This document shows positions 22,060-34,564 of a stretch of DNA of 64,000 bases, piece by piece. Under the pieces are notes generated by a model. It had not been told where the DNA came from, ran no database searches, and saw only the letters and a list, made by a program, of their open reading frames with translations. Position 1 is the stretch's first letter, and every line of letters starts with the position of its first letter. Source of the stretch: Hyperoodon ampullatus (lineage: Eukaryota > Chordata > Mammalia > Artiodactyla > Ziphiidae); the NCBI GenBank assembly GCA_949752795.1, contig OX457070.1:30861088-30925087 (forward strand), written 5' to 3'. The position numbers and the translations under genes were made by a program.

Positions 22060-23230
22060 AAATTGTATGTAAATACATTAATACACCAATTTAAAGTATT
22101 CAGTTACATAGATTTTAACTACTGTATAATCACCACCCCAACAAAAATATAGAACATTTCTGTCATCCCCCAAAATTCCTCCATGCCCATCTGTAATCGA
22201 TGCCCCCAGGCTTAGCCCTCTCTGACCTTTTTGTCTCAATAACTTAGTTTTAACAGTTCTAGAATTTCATGTAAATAGAATCGTAGCAATGTGCCTGACT
22301 TCTTTCACTTAGCATAATGTTCTTGTATAATGTATAATGTTGTAGCATAATGTTGTCATATAAATAGTTGGTTCCTTTTATCACTGAGTAGTATTCCATG
22401 GGAAGGATATAGTACAGTTTATTTGTCCCTTCACCAATAAATGAACAGCTGGGGTGTTTTCAGCTTTTGAGGTTATGAATAAAGTTGCTATGAATATTTG
22501 AGTATGAGTTTTAGAGTGAGGATGTTTTCACTTCTGTTGAGTAAATACCTAAGAGGAGATTTGATGAGTCACATGGTAAGTACATGTTTAACCATATAAG
22601 AAATATCCAGACTGCTGTACCATTTCATATTTCAACCAGCAATGCATGAGAATTCCAGTTACTTTACATACTTAATTATATATCAGTCTTTTAAATTTGG
22701 AATTGCAAAAGACCTAGAAGAGCCAAAACAATTTTGTTTCATGGTCTATAACGTAGTCTTTAAATCAGATAGCCTAAATCTTCCTTCTTTGTTTACTCAA
22801 AGTTATTTTGACTATTCTAGGCCCTTTGCATTGTTATATAGATTTTAGAATGAGCTTGTCAACTTCTCCAAAAATTGGGGTATTAATTGGGTTTGCATTA
22901 AATCTATATGCCAGTTTGGAAAGATTTGACACATTACTATTGAGCCTTCTGATACATGAATATATCTGCCTATTTAGGTTTTCTTTAATTTCTCTCTATA
23001 ATGTATTACAGTGTTCCCTGTACAGATTTTATACATACTTTGTTAAATTTATCATTAAGTGTTTCATATTTAAATGCTACTATAAATGGTGGTTATTAGT
23101 ATATAGAAGTAAAATTGATTTTTTCTATATTCATCTAGAATCCTGAGGCCTTGCTAATTTCACTTATTAGTCCTAATAGTTGTTCGGGGTCTTTTTTGTA
23201 GCATCCCTAAGCTTTTCTATGTATGATACA
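22060..23230 (-). repeat. Old L1 3' UTR and ORF2 region
   Basis: Reverse L1: ataatcaccaccccaacaaa, then agtagtattccatgg, and further right ORF2-type sequence (ttctccaaaaattggggtat, cctgaggccttgctaatttc). Confidence 0.7.
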
Positions 23231-23453
23231 TTTTTTTTCTTTTTTAAAAAAATATTTATTTATTTATTTTTGGCTTCATTGGGTCTTCGTTGTGGCACAT
23301 GGGCTCTTCGTTGCGGCTGGGCTCTGTAGTTGTGGCGCACGGACTTAGTTGCCCCATGGCATGTGAGATCTTAGTTCCCCGACCAGAGATCAAACCTGCG
23401 TCCCCTGCATTGGAAAGCAGATTCTTAACCACTAGACCACCAGGGAAGTCCCT
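23231..23453 (-). mobile_element. CHR-type SINE, older form
   Basis: Minus-strand copy ending in accaccagggaagtccc, with head sequence complete, a short body and T-rich end. Inserted in old L1. Confidence 0.85.
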
Positions 23454-23758
23454 CATTAACATTTTATTGAGGATTTTATATCTGTGTTCCTGAGGAATAT
23501 TGGTCTATGGTTTTCTTTTCTTGTCATTATCTGGTTTTTGGTATCAGAGTAATAATACTAGCTGCATAAAATTATTTGGAAAGTTGTTCACTCTACCGTT
23601 TTCTGGAAGAGTTTGTATAGAATTAATAGTATTCTTATTTAATGTTGGATAGAATTCACCAATAAAAGCATGCATTTCACTTTGTCTAAAGGTTTTTAGT
23701 TACAAATTCAATTTCCTTAATTGATATTGGGCTATTCAGGTTTTATTTCTTGAGTTAA

Positions 23759-24104
23759 CTTTTTTAATAAATTTATTTATTTTGGGTTGCATTGGGTCTT
23801 CGTTGCTGCACGCGGGCTTTCTCAGTTGCAGCGAGTGGGGGCTACTCTTCGTTGCGGTGCACAGCCTTCTCATAGCGGTGGCTTCTCTTGTTGCGGAGCA
23901 TGGACTCTAGGCGTGCGGGCTTCAGTAGTTGTGGCACGCAGGCTCAGTAGTTGTGGCTCGTGGGCTCTAGAGTGCAGGCTTAGTAGTTGTGGCGCACGGG
24001 CTTAGTTGCTCTGTGGCATATGGGATCTTCCTGGACCAGGGCTCGAACCCATGTCCCCTGCATTGGCAGGCGGATTCTTAACCACTGTGCCACCAGGGAA
24101 GTCC
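23759..24104 (-). mobile_element. CHR-type SINE, long form
   Basis: Minus-strand full-length copy. The target-site duplication cttgagttaa lies at 23749-23758 and 24105-24114. Confidence 0.93.
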
Positions 24105-24393
24105 CTTGAGTTAATTTTTGTAATTGGTCTTTGATATCATTCATTTATTTCAATTAAATTGTCAAATTTGTTGGCACAAAGTTGTTGGTAATAATCCTCC
24201 ACCATTCTTTGATGTCTTAGGATCTCTAATGATGTCCACTCTTTCATTCTTGATATTAATAATTTGCCATTTCTCCCCCACCAACCAGTCTAGCTAGAGA
24301 TTTATCAATTTTATTGGCTTTTTCAAAAACCCAGCTTTGTTTTCATATGCTCCACTGGCCCATTTTTCTGTTTCATTGATTTCTGATCCTATC

Positions 24394-24564
24394 CTTTTTT
24401 TAAAGTTAGTTTTTATTTGTATGTTTGTTTATTTATGGCTGTGCTGTGTCTTTGTTGCAGCTTAGTTGTGGTATGTGGGATCTTAGTTCCCCGACCAGGG
24501 ATCGAACCCAGCTCCCCTGCATTGAGAACCTGGAGTCTTAACCACTGGACCATCAGGGAAGTCC
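24394..24564 (-). mobile_element. CHR-type SINE, older short form
   Basis: About 170 bp, body nearly limited to the tRNA-related part (ccccgaccagggatcgaacc). The target-site duplication tctgatcctatc lies at 24382-24393 and 24565-24576. Confidence 0.92.
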
Positions 24565-24630
24565 TCTGATCCTATCTTAATTATTTATTTCCTTCTTTTG
24601 TTTGCATTAAGGTATTTTAATTGAGGCTAT

Positions 24631-24653
<23 letters not shown>
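24631..24653. repeat. (CA)n microsatellite
   Basis: About 11 units, followed by atatacacac. Confidence 0.9.
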
Positions 24654-24663
<10 letters not shown>

Positions 24664-25744
24664 GAGTAAAATGATCTCTTTGTATATTGTACAGTTCGGT
24701 TTTCCATAGTTGGACTATATGCACCTAAGTGTGCATTTCTTTGAATCTTTTCTTCTTGAGGCTCACTGAATTTCTTGAATCTGTAAGTTAGTGTTCTTCC
24801 AAATTTGGGTCTTTTTAACTGTTATTTTGTCTCAAATTTCTTTTCAACTTTATTCTTTTCTTGTAGTTCCTCAGTTACACATTGGACAGCTTGGTATTAT
24901 CCCACAGATCTTTACAGTCCTGTCCAATTTTCTAAAAGAAAAGAAAATTGGTTCTTCAAATTAGATAATTTCTATTGATGTATACTCAAGCTCAGTGATT
25001 CTTTTCTTCTGCCATTCCCAGGCTACTCTTGTGCTTATTTTCTGAAATTTTTTCTGTCATTGTATTTTTCAGCTCTAGAGTTTTTTATTTGTATTTTCTA
25101 TAGTTTCCATCGCTCAAGATTCCCTGTGTTTGCTCATTGAGACCATGTGCCCCTTTACTCCTTTCAGCATATTTATAATTGCTGGTTTGAAATACTTGTT
25201 TGGTAAATCCAGTATCTGGCCCCATTTAGAGTAGGAATGACTTTTTTTTCCTGAATGTGGGTCATGCTTTCCTGTTTTGTTACATGTTTGATAATACTTG
25301 ATTAGAAACTAAACATTGTAGATAATATATTATTGATTCTAGTTTCTTTTATTCTTCTGAGGATTAGTCTCTTTTTAAATTCTAGCATGCAGTAACATTG
25401 CTGGACTCAAACTACAAATTCTGTCTTCTCAGCAGGGTAGCAGCTGATATCTCTGCTTAATTTTTTTCAACTTCCAGTTGCTGCTTTTCTAGCCTGGTTC
25501 CCTTGTTCCAGTGGAGTTTAGCAGTCAGCCAAGGAATTGGACAGTTTATACTAAGATTTTGGGATCCATCCACCCTGAGGTTCCTCTAAATTTCCAGCTG
25601 CTCTGCCAGTCCTGAGCCCTTTGCTTTGACACTTTCAAACCAGTAAGGCTCCAACTTCTCAGGTTTGGGAATGCATTCAATTAAAAAAACAAAACAAAAA
25701 ACCACAAAAAACCCCAGTGAACTTACAAATCTTATTCAGCATAA

Positions 25745-25870
25745 TTTTCTCTTTCAAGAATAAAGTCTTCTCTTAGACGAAACCAACCCTGCTGACACCT
25801 TGATCTGGGACATCTAACCTCTCAAACTGTGAGACAATAAACTTCTGTTGTTTGGAAAAGAAAGAAAAAA
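25745..25870 (+). repeat. MaLR LTR 3' fragment
   Basis: Reads tgctgacaccttgatctggg, then aactgtgagacaataaactt and ctgttgttt, the usual MaLR R/U5 end including an AATAAA signal. Confidence 0.65.
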
Positions 25871-26882
25871 AAAAGAGTCAAGCAGAAAAAGCCCCCTCCC
25901 ACCAGCCCATACAAGCAGTTAGGGAAGAGTTATGGCAGAGTTATAGTCAGATTTTGGGTCTCACCTCTTCCGTAGCTCTCTTGTTTCCAGGATTTTCTCC
26001 CTAAATTTCCAGCTGCTCTGCCAGCCCTGAACACTGTCTTCTGCCACTTCTCGCAGATAAAGCTGCCATTTACTTGGGCCAAAACTGCCGGGGGATTGGG
26101 GAGTACCCTCAAGCAAAAAAGCCACACGGACAATTCTTAACTGTTATAGTTGAGATCTTTCAAGGGTAACTCTGGTTTCTGTCCTGATTTTAGTTGCTTT
26201 TTAAAGCCTTCAAATAGTTTTTGTTTATATTTTGTCAGATTTTATAATTCTCTATGTAAGTTTCACCCACCAATTCCCCATTTTTAAAAACATTTCAGTG
26301 TAGGACTTCCAGTTCCTGCTAATGTGACAAGATTTGCATGTTGTTAAAATTGGTCTAGTAGCAATATGTAGATTGGAAGGGGAAATAGGCAAAGGACAAT
26401 TAGAAGGTTCTTCACCGTTTAAGATGTGGTGTTAGGGTTAATAACTTAATAAAATGAATTGGGCGCATTTTCATAGTTCGTGCTCTGAAACAATTTACAT
26501 AGCATAGGATTTAGCTGTTACTTGAAAGTCTGACAGAATTTCCCCATAAAAGTCAGGATCCAAAATAATGGTATTTGGAAGGAATATCCCTAGCTTTCAA
26601 CTTAGTCCATAATGTTTGCCTTTGGGGGGCTTTGAAGATTTTATTGAGTCAATTTTAGTTGTTTTTCTGAGGAAATCATCCATTTCTACAGAAACACATT
26701 TTAAAAGGTATTTTTAGACTTCTAGGAAAATATTTGAAGATCACACATCCAACAAAGGGCCGGTGGATCAAAATAAATCTCTTTTAAATCAAGTAAGTAT
26801 CCTTCTACTGTAGTGTATCGAGAATAACATATGTAATTAGAGTTGAAAGGAATTATTAACTCGAAGCAGAACTGCAAATACT
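25871..26882. other. Intron 2, nothing recognised
   Basis: A 67-codon minus-strand open frame at 25930-26133 has no recognisable features. Otherwise unique-looking. Confidence 0.45.
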
Positions 26883-26894
26883 AAAGTTATTAGA

Positions 26895-27185
26895 GGGCTT
26901 CCCTGTTGGCGCAGTGGTTGAGAATCTGCCTGCCAATGCAGGGGACACGGGTTCGAGCCCTGGTCTGGGAGGATCCCACATGCCGCGGAGCAACTAGGCC
27001 TGTGAGCCACAACTACTGAGCCTGCGCGTCTGGAGCCTGTGCTCCGCAACAAGAGAGGCCGCGATAGTGAGAGGCCCGCGCACCGCGATGAAGAGTGGCC
27101 CCCGCTTGCCACAACTAGAGAAAGCCCTCCCACAGAAACGAAGACCCAACACAGCAAAAATAAATTAATTAATTAATAAAAAAAC
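26895..27185 (+). mobile_element. CHR-type SINE, intermediate form
   Basis: Combines the short-form segment gagaggcccgcgcaccgcga with the long-form 3' part (cacaactagagaaagcc). The target-site duplication aaagttattaga lies at 26883-26894 and 27186-27197. Confidence 0.93.
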
Positions 27186-27203
27186 AAAGTTATTAGAATT
27201 TTA

Positions 27204-27718
27204 TTTTTGTTTATTTTTTAAAATTTTGTTGAAGTATAGTTGATTTACAATGTTGTGTTGATTTCTTCTGTACAGCTAAGTGACTCAGTTATACATATAT
27301 ATATATATATATTCTTTTTCATATTCTTTTCCATTATGGTTTGTCACAAAATATTGAATATAGTTCCCCATGCTATACAGTATGACCTTGTTGTTTTTCC
27401 ATCCTATATATAATAGTTTGCCTCTGCTAATCCCAAACCCCCATTCTTTTCCTCCCCTACTCTCCCTCCCACTTGGCAACCACAAGTCTGTTCTCTATAT
27501 CTGTGAGTCTGCAGTTTCATAGATATGTTGATTTGTATAGTATTTTAGACTCCACATATAAGTGACATCGTATGGTATTTGTCTTTCTCTTTCTGACTTA
27601 TTTCACTTAGTATGATAATTTCTAGGTCCATCCATGTTGCTGCAAATGGCATTATTTCAATCTTTTTGATGGCTGAGTAATATTCCATTGTGTGTATGTA
27701 TGTATGTATGTATGTATG

Positions 27719-27749
<31 letters not shown>

Positions 27750-28156
27750 CTCACATCTTTATCCATTCATCTGTCGATGGACATTTAGGTTGTTTCCATG
27801 TCTTGGCTATTGTAAATAGTGTTGCTATGAACATAGGGGTGCATGTATCTTTTCAAATTATAGTTTTGTCTGGGTATATGCCCAGGAGTGGGATTGCTGG
27901 ATCATATGATAGTTCTATTTTCAGTTTTTTGAGGAACCTCCTTACCGTTTTCCATAGTGGCTGCACCAATTTACATTCTCACCAACTGTACAGAGGTTCC
28001 CTTTTCTCCACACCCTCTCCAGCATTTGTTATTTGTAGACTTTTTAATGATGGCTATTCTGACTGTATGAAGTGGTCTTCATTGTAGTTTTGATTTGCGT
28101 TTCTCTAATAGTTAGTGATGTTGAGCATCTTTTCATGTGCCTATTGGCCATCTGTC
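27204..28156 (-). mobile_element. 5'-truncated cetartiodactyl L1
   Basis: About 950 bp of reverse L1 3' end, with internal TGTA and TA expansions at 27692-27750. The target-site duplication agaatttta lies at 27195-27203 and 28157-28165, overlapping that of the neighbouring SINE. Confidence 0.85.
27692..27750. repeat. (TGTA)n(TA)n microsatellite
   Basis: About eight TGTA units followed by about 14 TA units, within the L1. Confidence 0.92.
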
Positions 28157-28169
28157 AGAATTTTAATGA

Positions 28170-28695
28170 GAGCCCAAGGGCCAATGAGCTAACTTTAAGT
28201 TGTTAATTCTTTCACTGAACTGGTACTGAGCACTGGGTCAAGTGCAGAGGTGGTCACCATAGATGAGACTGTACCCCATCTTCCAGGTGGTCACAGATCA
28301 GGAGAGCAGACCTCCCCACCTTCTCCCTGGAGCCAGCATGGGCTGAGGGGACCAGAGGTATAAGTTCCTCTGGTTTTAGAAGGGTGGAGTCATACTTCTT
28401 TTGCTATAGGTGTAAACAGAACCCTAGGGAGGAAGATTAACTTATTTTAGAAAGAACTCAATTAGACACTTATTAATTGGATCTCTAAAGTGAGAACTTC
28501 TACATTATTTTGAATGAGAATGAAACAAAGGTATTTTTTTAATGTGAGAATGATTTAGACTGAGTCATGAAACGAAAGATTTTCTTACTCACCATAAGTC
28601 TGGATTGCCTGTCCAGCACCTGCTAAAAGGTTGGAGAGCCTTTAGATGCTTTGGGAGGATGTTGTAGTGACAAGGGTCTCTACGCTGTAACTAAT
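28170..28695. other. Intron 2, nothing recognised
   Basis: Unique-looking sequence, no gene or repeat recognised. Confidence 0.45.
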
Positions 28696-28696
28696 G

Positions 28697-29096
28697 AATC
28701 CTGAGTACCAACAGTAAAGCCTAGATTCTTCCATATAATTTCCACTCTAGAAGAAGCAGGTGATTGATAGTTGATTGTTCCAACAATGATCACACAGCGT
28801 TTGGTTTGAGCATTGGCCATGCATTTGTATGTTATTTGTAATAGGCTGATTCTAAGGAAAACAATTGAAATTAGAGGTTTCCTGATTATGTCAGCAGCTC
28901 TTATGTTAAATTCAAATGTTCATTCTAGTGGTGAAGCTTTCAGCCAGCCTTCATCATTATCCTACGATGTATTTAAGTTACCAATATTTCAAACTTAAGT
29001 TTTAAAAAGTATGAACATACCACACTCTCACAGACAACACCAAAACGTTGAAATATCCAGGTAAATGGAATCAATTAAGTAGCAAGTTCGTGGATT
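28697..29096 (+). repeat. Local intronic duplication, copy A
   Basis: Closely similar to 30668-31350 once the SINE there is removed. Shared blocks include ataatttccactctagaaga, ttggtttgagcattggccat and caattgaaattaga. I do not recognise it as a known repeat family. Confidence 0.8.
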
Positions 29097-29858
29097 ATTA
29101 AATTTACATTCTTCACCAAGGGAAACATCAGTGGTATGGGTGCCTGAGGAAACGTCTAGAATGTCAGAATTAGAACTGGAAGTTATGAAGGTATTGGGAT
29201 GCCATCTACTTCTGTAATTAACTGTGATCCCAGGGAAACCTTAATTCAATGGGCCTGTTTCCTCAGTGCAAATAAGTGAATTCCACTATCTGATCAGTAA
29301 GACCACTGTCAGCCCTAACATGGTGTGAAAATTACAAACTTACCTTTAGGGGTGTGGTACTAATTATTTGATGAAGAAAGTCAGATTCTCAAATACTGTC
29401 ATTTAGGATCACACCAAATAGGACTGAAGTCCCACAAATTTATGTAGGATTCCTTTCTGGTTGGGCACAGGCACACAGAGAAGTGTGGAGATGCATCCCA
29501 GCATTTCAAGGGCTTTGCATGATTTTCTTAAAATATTGTAAAATATCATGACAAGGTTCAGAAATGTGCATAAACTTTTAAAGCACCAGGAATCCCTACA
29601 TTGATTTGGCTCATTTTCAGATTACCTTCCACATATATACATCCTGTAGTTGCAATAGTTTTTAATACATATTTTGTACAACTTTCTACATATTCATTTT
29701 TATAATTTTAAGGGTAACATAAGACTCTATCACAATATATCATAATGATTACACTCTTACCCAGATATTAGATATATTGATTGTCCCATCATAAAAAGTG
29801 CTATAATGTAAAGTTTTGTGCATATAGTTCCTCAATCTGAGTAAAAATACTTGGTCAA
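29097..29858. other. Intron 2, mostly unassigned
   Basis: A MIR-like fragment may be present at about 29210-29320 (gggcctgtttcctcagtgca). The rest is unassigned. Confidence 0.4.
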
Positions 29859-29870
29859 AAGAACTGAATC

Positions 29871-30078
29871 TGGGCTTCCCTGGTGGCGCAGTGGTTGAGA
29901 GTCTGCCTGCCAATGCAGGGGACGTGGGTTCGTGCCCCGGTCCGGGAGGATCCCACATACCGCAGAGCAGCTGGGCCCATGAGCCATGGCCGCTGAGCCT
30001 GTGCATCCGGAGCCTGTGCTCCGCAACGGGAGAGGCCACAAAGTGAGAGGCCCACATACCGCAAAAAAAAAAAAAAAG
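29871..30078 (+). mobile_element. CHR-type SINE, short form
   Basis: The target-site duplication aagaactgaatc lies at 29859-29870 and 30079-30090, around a complete short element with an A17 tail. Confidence 0.93.
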
Positions 30079-30090
30079 AAGAACTGAATC

Positions 30091-30666
30091 CTTATGGCTT
30101 TTCCCACATATGGCCTTTTTGGGTATTTTTTTGTTTTTTTTTTAAGTTGTACATACTATTTTACAATGTTACTAGCAATAAAGTCTACTGGCTTTGTTAA
30201 AATTATGACATCATCGAGAATTACTTTAAAAAAATAGATTTTCTAATTTACTTTTCACTATCACAAGACTGTACATTTCTACATGTTAATTTAATTTTGT
30301 TTCTTCTTGTGTATATTATTCTTTCATGTTTCGTCAATAGTTCTGTTGGAAATTATTTTTTTTTAAATCACAAACTCCTAATAAAGATAAACAATCTGTT
30401 GTATCTGTCATATTTCTCTCACTATCGCTTTATTTTTATTTTCCATTGTGTAGAAATATAATTACATTAAAAGTTTTCATTTTCTGTTATGATTTCTTCT
30501 TTTAAAATGAAGACGGTTATTTTTTCCATAGAGTTGACAGTCTCTTTTGGTTTTCCCATAGTTTTGGATTTTATGAGATTTAACTTTCCTCATATTCAAA
30601 CTTGATTTATATGTTTATACTGTACATCACTTTCCAAAAGATTTAAGCTGGTATTTAGCATTTTAT
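30091..30666. other. Intron 2, AT-rich, unassigned
   Basis: Low-complexity T-rich sequence, no gene recognised; could be decayed LINE. Confidence 0.4.
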
Positions 30667-30667
30667 G

Positions 30668-31350
30668 AGTCCCAGCAGTAAAGCCTAGGTTCTTAAATAT
30701 AATTTCCACTCTAGAAGAATCAGGTGAATGATTGTTCCAACAGTGATCGCACAGCTTTTGGTTTGAGCATTGGCCATGCATTTGTATTTTATCTGTAATA
30801 CGTGATTCTATTACAATTGAAATTAGAATTTTTTTAATTTTTATTCATTTTTTGGCTGCATTGGGTCTTTGTTGTGGTGTGCGGGCTTCTGATTGCGGTG
30901 GCTTCTCTTGTTGTGGAGCACGGGCTCCAGGTGCATGGGCTTCAATAGTTGTGGTGTGCGGGCTCAGTAGTTGTGGCTCACAGGCTCTAGAGTACAGGCT
31001 CAGTAGTTGTGGCGCATGGGCTTAGTTGCTCTGCAGCATGTGGGATCTTCCCAGACCAGGGTTCAAACCCGTGTCCCCTGCATTGGCAGGCGGATTCTTA
31101 ACCACTGCGCCACCAGGGAAGTCCTAGAATTATTATTAATTGAAATTAGAGAAGGTTTCCTGATCAAGTCAGAAGCTATAATGTTAATTGAAAATTTCAT
31201 TCTAGTGATGAAAGCCTTACATATGCTTTAACACTATTTTATGACCTTTGTCAGGCTTAAGTATTGTAAATTACAGACACAACCACTTTCACAGGTAATA
31301 AGGAAGTCTTGAGATCCCCAAGTAAATGCAGTTAATCAAGTAGGTGAATC
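30668..31350 (+). repeat. Local intronic duplication, copy B (SINE-interrupted)
   Basis: Second copy of the segment at 28697-29096, split by a minus-strand SINE at about 30829-31124. Flanking order is preserved: attgaaattaga on both sides of the SINE, then ggtttcctgatcaagtcag and ttcattctagtgatgaa. Confidence 0.8.
30829..31124 (-). mobile_element. CHR-type SINE, long form
   Basis: Minus-strand, ends gccaccagggaagtcc. Short target-site duplication of about tagaatt on each side. Lies inside duplication copy B. Confidence 0.9.
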
Positions 31351-32214
31351 CAGCAAGGGAAGCTGAATTAAAGGTACACCAAAGCAACTTCTTATGAGTC
31401 TAAGGTTACCTCAGAGTAGTTTGTCAGATTTTTATAAATCATTGACTAAGTGATGCTAGGATAATTGGCTATTTGGGGGAAACATCACTGCTGTTCTTTC
31501 TGGATGCCATACTTCAAAAAGATATTTCAGAGATGGATCCCAGGGTTATCTGTAAAAAGTCAACTTTGTAAAAAATCAAAATGAAAAGAATTAATCTAAA
31601 CCTTAAAGAAATGGAAGAAATCCAAAGGTGAAAATGGAAAACTTTGATTACATAAATGTAAAATTCCTGTTAAACATTGTAAACAAAGTTAAATTTTCCT
31701 TAAAAGGCAATTTAAATTAAAAGGCAAAGTTGGTGAAAAACTTATTTGTAACCTGGATGGTTAAGCTGTGTTGCCTCGATTTGCCACTGCCCATGCAGAC
31801 AGTGCTGCAGCCCTGAAGCTGAACTCAAGAAGTAGTCAAGTGCCATCTGACTTAGATTAGTGGCAGTGATCTCTCTATTCACATGATTCCAGAGGCCCTG
31901 GTACAGGGAGTTAAGGATACCCAGCTCTAAAAGCTCTCCACCCACACTTCAAAGAGCAGTGCTGACTTGTATTTTAATGTGTCTAATTCTCCACTCAGTC
32001 CCTCCAAGGAGAGAGCCCAAGTGGAGATTCTGTCTGCATCATGGTAGTCTTCATGATAGTCTCTTTAGTAGGCGACTGGGGGGAGTTTAGAGGAATAAGG
32101 CAGGGAGGTACATGAGCTTGTTGTGAGGCTGTGTTTGCGCAGTAAGGTGGCCTTACACATGCATTCCCAAGAGTAAAAGGTGTTCCTCATGTCAGCTCTT
32201 TCTAGTATTTTGGC
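31351..32214. other. Intron 2, nothing recognised
   Basis: No gene or clear repeat. Confidence 0.4.
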
Positions 32215-32450
32215 AAAATCTGTAGCTTAATATATAAAGAATTCTTAGAAACCAGTAAGGAAAAGAACCATAGGACATGGAAAATTGAAAAATAAGCAAA
32301 AAACATGAAGAGGCAATTCACAGAAGAGATACAGATGATCAGTAAATACATAAAAATAGTTTAATTTCACTATTGGTAAAAAAAAAAATACAAATATTGC
32401 AATGCCAGTTTTCACCTACAAAATTAGTCAAATATTTAAAAGTAATACTA
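32215..32450 (+). repeat. L1 ORF2 3' relic
   Basis: Plus-strand ORF2 pattern: gaagaggcaattcacagaag, gatacagatgatcagtaaat. Faces the minus-strand L1 that follows. Confidence 0.65.
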
Positions 32451-32454
32451 ATTG

Positions 32455-33600
32455 TTCAGTGCTAGTGTATTTCTGAAATATAATAATTTTTCTAAATTGA
32501 TTTTTGGATCCTGCAAGCTTGCTGAATTCACTTATTAATTGCATAGTATTTTCTGCAAACAGTTGTTTATCTGTGAATAGAAAGTATTACTTCCCCTTTT
32601 TTTTTCCTTCCGTCTAGCCTTAAGGTACTAGCTTAAGACTGCTAACACAGTGCTGTACAGGAATAGTAAGAACTGCTCTTGGTACCTTATTTGCATCTTA
32701 TAGAGGAAGGACTCGGTCTCTTACCATTGAGGGTGATGTTAGCTATAGGTTTTTTATTGGTGCCCCTTAATCAGATTGAAGAACTTTCCTTCTGTTCCTA
32801 GTTTGCTGCGAGTTTTTATTATGAATGGATGTTGAATTGCCAAATGCTCTTTCTGCATCTATTAATATGATTACATGGTGTTTCTCCTTTATTTTGTTAA
32901 TATGGTGAATTACATAGATTTTCAAATATTGAACCATCCTTGAGTTCTAAGGATACATCTCTCTTGGTCCCAGTGTAATATCCTTATTATGTTTGCTGGA
33001 TTTTATTTACTAATATTTCAAAAAATAAAAATTATAAGCAAATTTTATGCATAAAACCATGAGGAATTTTTGTCTGCAGTTTTCCTTTACTCATAATAAT
33101 ATCTTTGTGAGGTTGTGGTATCAGGGTAACAGTGGCTTCACAGAATGAATTGAGAAGTGTTCCTTCCTCTGTTACGTAGAACTAGTATTTTTCCCTTAAA
33201 TGTATGAATTTATCAATGAAGGCATTTGGACCTGAAATTTCCTTTCTGGGAAGATTTTAAACTACAAATTCAATTTCTTAAGTAGTTAGAGATTTAGTGA
33301 TAGCTTGTGTCTTTCAAAGAATTTGTACATTTTAAACAATGTATTAGTATAAGTTTGTTCCTAATCTAAGGATCCCACATTGTTCCTAATATAGGATCAA
33401 TTGTGATAGCATCTCTTTCATTCCTAATATTGGTAACTTGCTTTCTTTTTCCTGCTCAGTTTTGTGGGGGTTTATCAATTTTGAAGACATTTTCAAAAAA
33501 AACCAAACAAACAGATTTTAGTTTCATCAATTTTCCTTTACTGGTTTTCCTTTTTCTGTTTCATGGGTTTCTGCTGTTTATTGCCTTTCTTTTTCTTACC
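32455..33600 (-). repeat. L1 ORF2 relic
   Basis: Reverse ORF2: tggatcctgcaagcttgctg, tctgcatctattaatatgat, tgaaccatccttgagttcta. Internal frame is broken throughout. Confidence 0.75.
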
Positions 33601-33900
33601 AATAGATGGGCTACAGTTAAAAGGACCGGCAATGTCAACTTTTGCAGAGTCTGTAAAACAACTGAAACTCTCATATTACCGGTAGGGATGTAAAACGGCT
33701 CAATCACTTTAGAAAAGTTTGACAGTTTCTTATAAAGTTAAGCATACTTATAAGACCCAGAACTTTTAGTCCTATCTATTCAGCTAAGAGAAGTGGAAAA
33801 TATGTATTTACTACTAAAACTTCAAACAGTACAGGAATAAAGAGGCTTGGAATCCAGTAGGAATTGGTAGGTCACATCACAGTAAAAGTCATAGATGCTT

Positions 33901-34203
33901 TTTTTTTTTTAGGAGTTTATTAATTTATTTACTTATTTTTGCTGTGTTGCGTCTTCATTTCTGTGTGCGAGGATTTTCTCTAGTTGTGGCAAGCGGGGGC
34001 CACTCTTCATCGCGGTGCACGGGCCTCTCACTATCGCGGCCTTTCTTGTTGCGGAGCACAGGCTCCAGACGCGCAGGCTCAGTAGTTGTGGCTCACAGGC
34101 CTGGTTTCTCCGCGGTATGTGGGATCCTCCCAGACCAGGGCTCAAACACGCGTCCCCTGCATTAGCAGGCAGACTCTCAACCACTGCGCCACCAGGGAAG
34201 CCC
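33901..34203 (-). mobile_element. CHR-type SINE, intermediate form
   Basis: Minus-strand copy ending accaccgcgccaccag-type head (34180-34203), flanked by agatgctt on both sides (33893-33900 and 34205-34212). Confidence 0.88.
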
Positions 34204-34564
34204 CAAGATGCTTATTTATACTGATTTTATTTACTAAGGAAATAACATCATGTCTCTATCAATGTAATCTCATTCTGTGCTCCCAAGTCAGTGGATTTCT
34301 AAGTGACTCTATTCTTGGTGAATTTCACATGTCTCCAGTGGATTTCGGTGGAATGGTGAGTAGAGAGAAGTACTCTGGGGATTCTAGGGCATCTGGTTGT
34401 AAGACCACCATGGAAATTGTTTAAAACAAGTTCTTCAGATTCCTCATTTGTTACTGAGCACTACAAACGAGTCTCCTCTCTTTGGAAGCTGATGGGTTCT
34501 CTTTCACATTGGTTGTGAAATAAAAGTGTACCAAGCCTTGCAACTTGTAAGAACACTAAGGCAA

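Larger units (their letters stand above)
23454..25450 (-). repeat. Old L1 ORF2/5' region, interrupted by two SINEs
   Basis: Reverse ORF2-type sequence (attggtctatggttttcttt, tggataga attcacc-type segment near 23646-23660, aaacccagctttgttttcat) continues between and after the SINEs. The part beyond about 24700 is more decayed and less certain. Confidence 0.6.
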
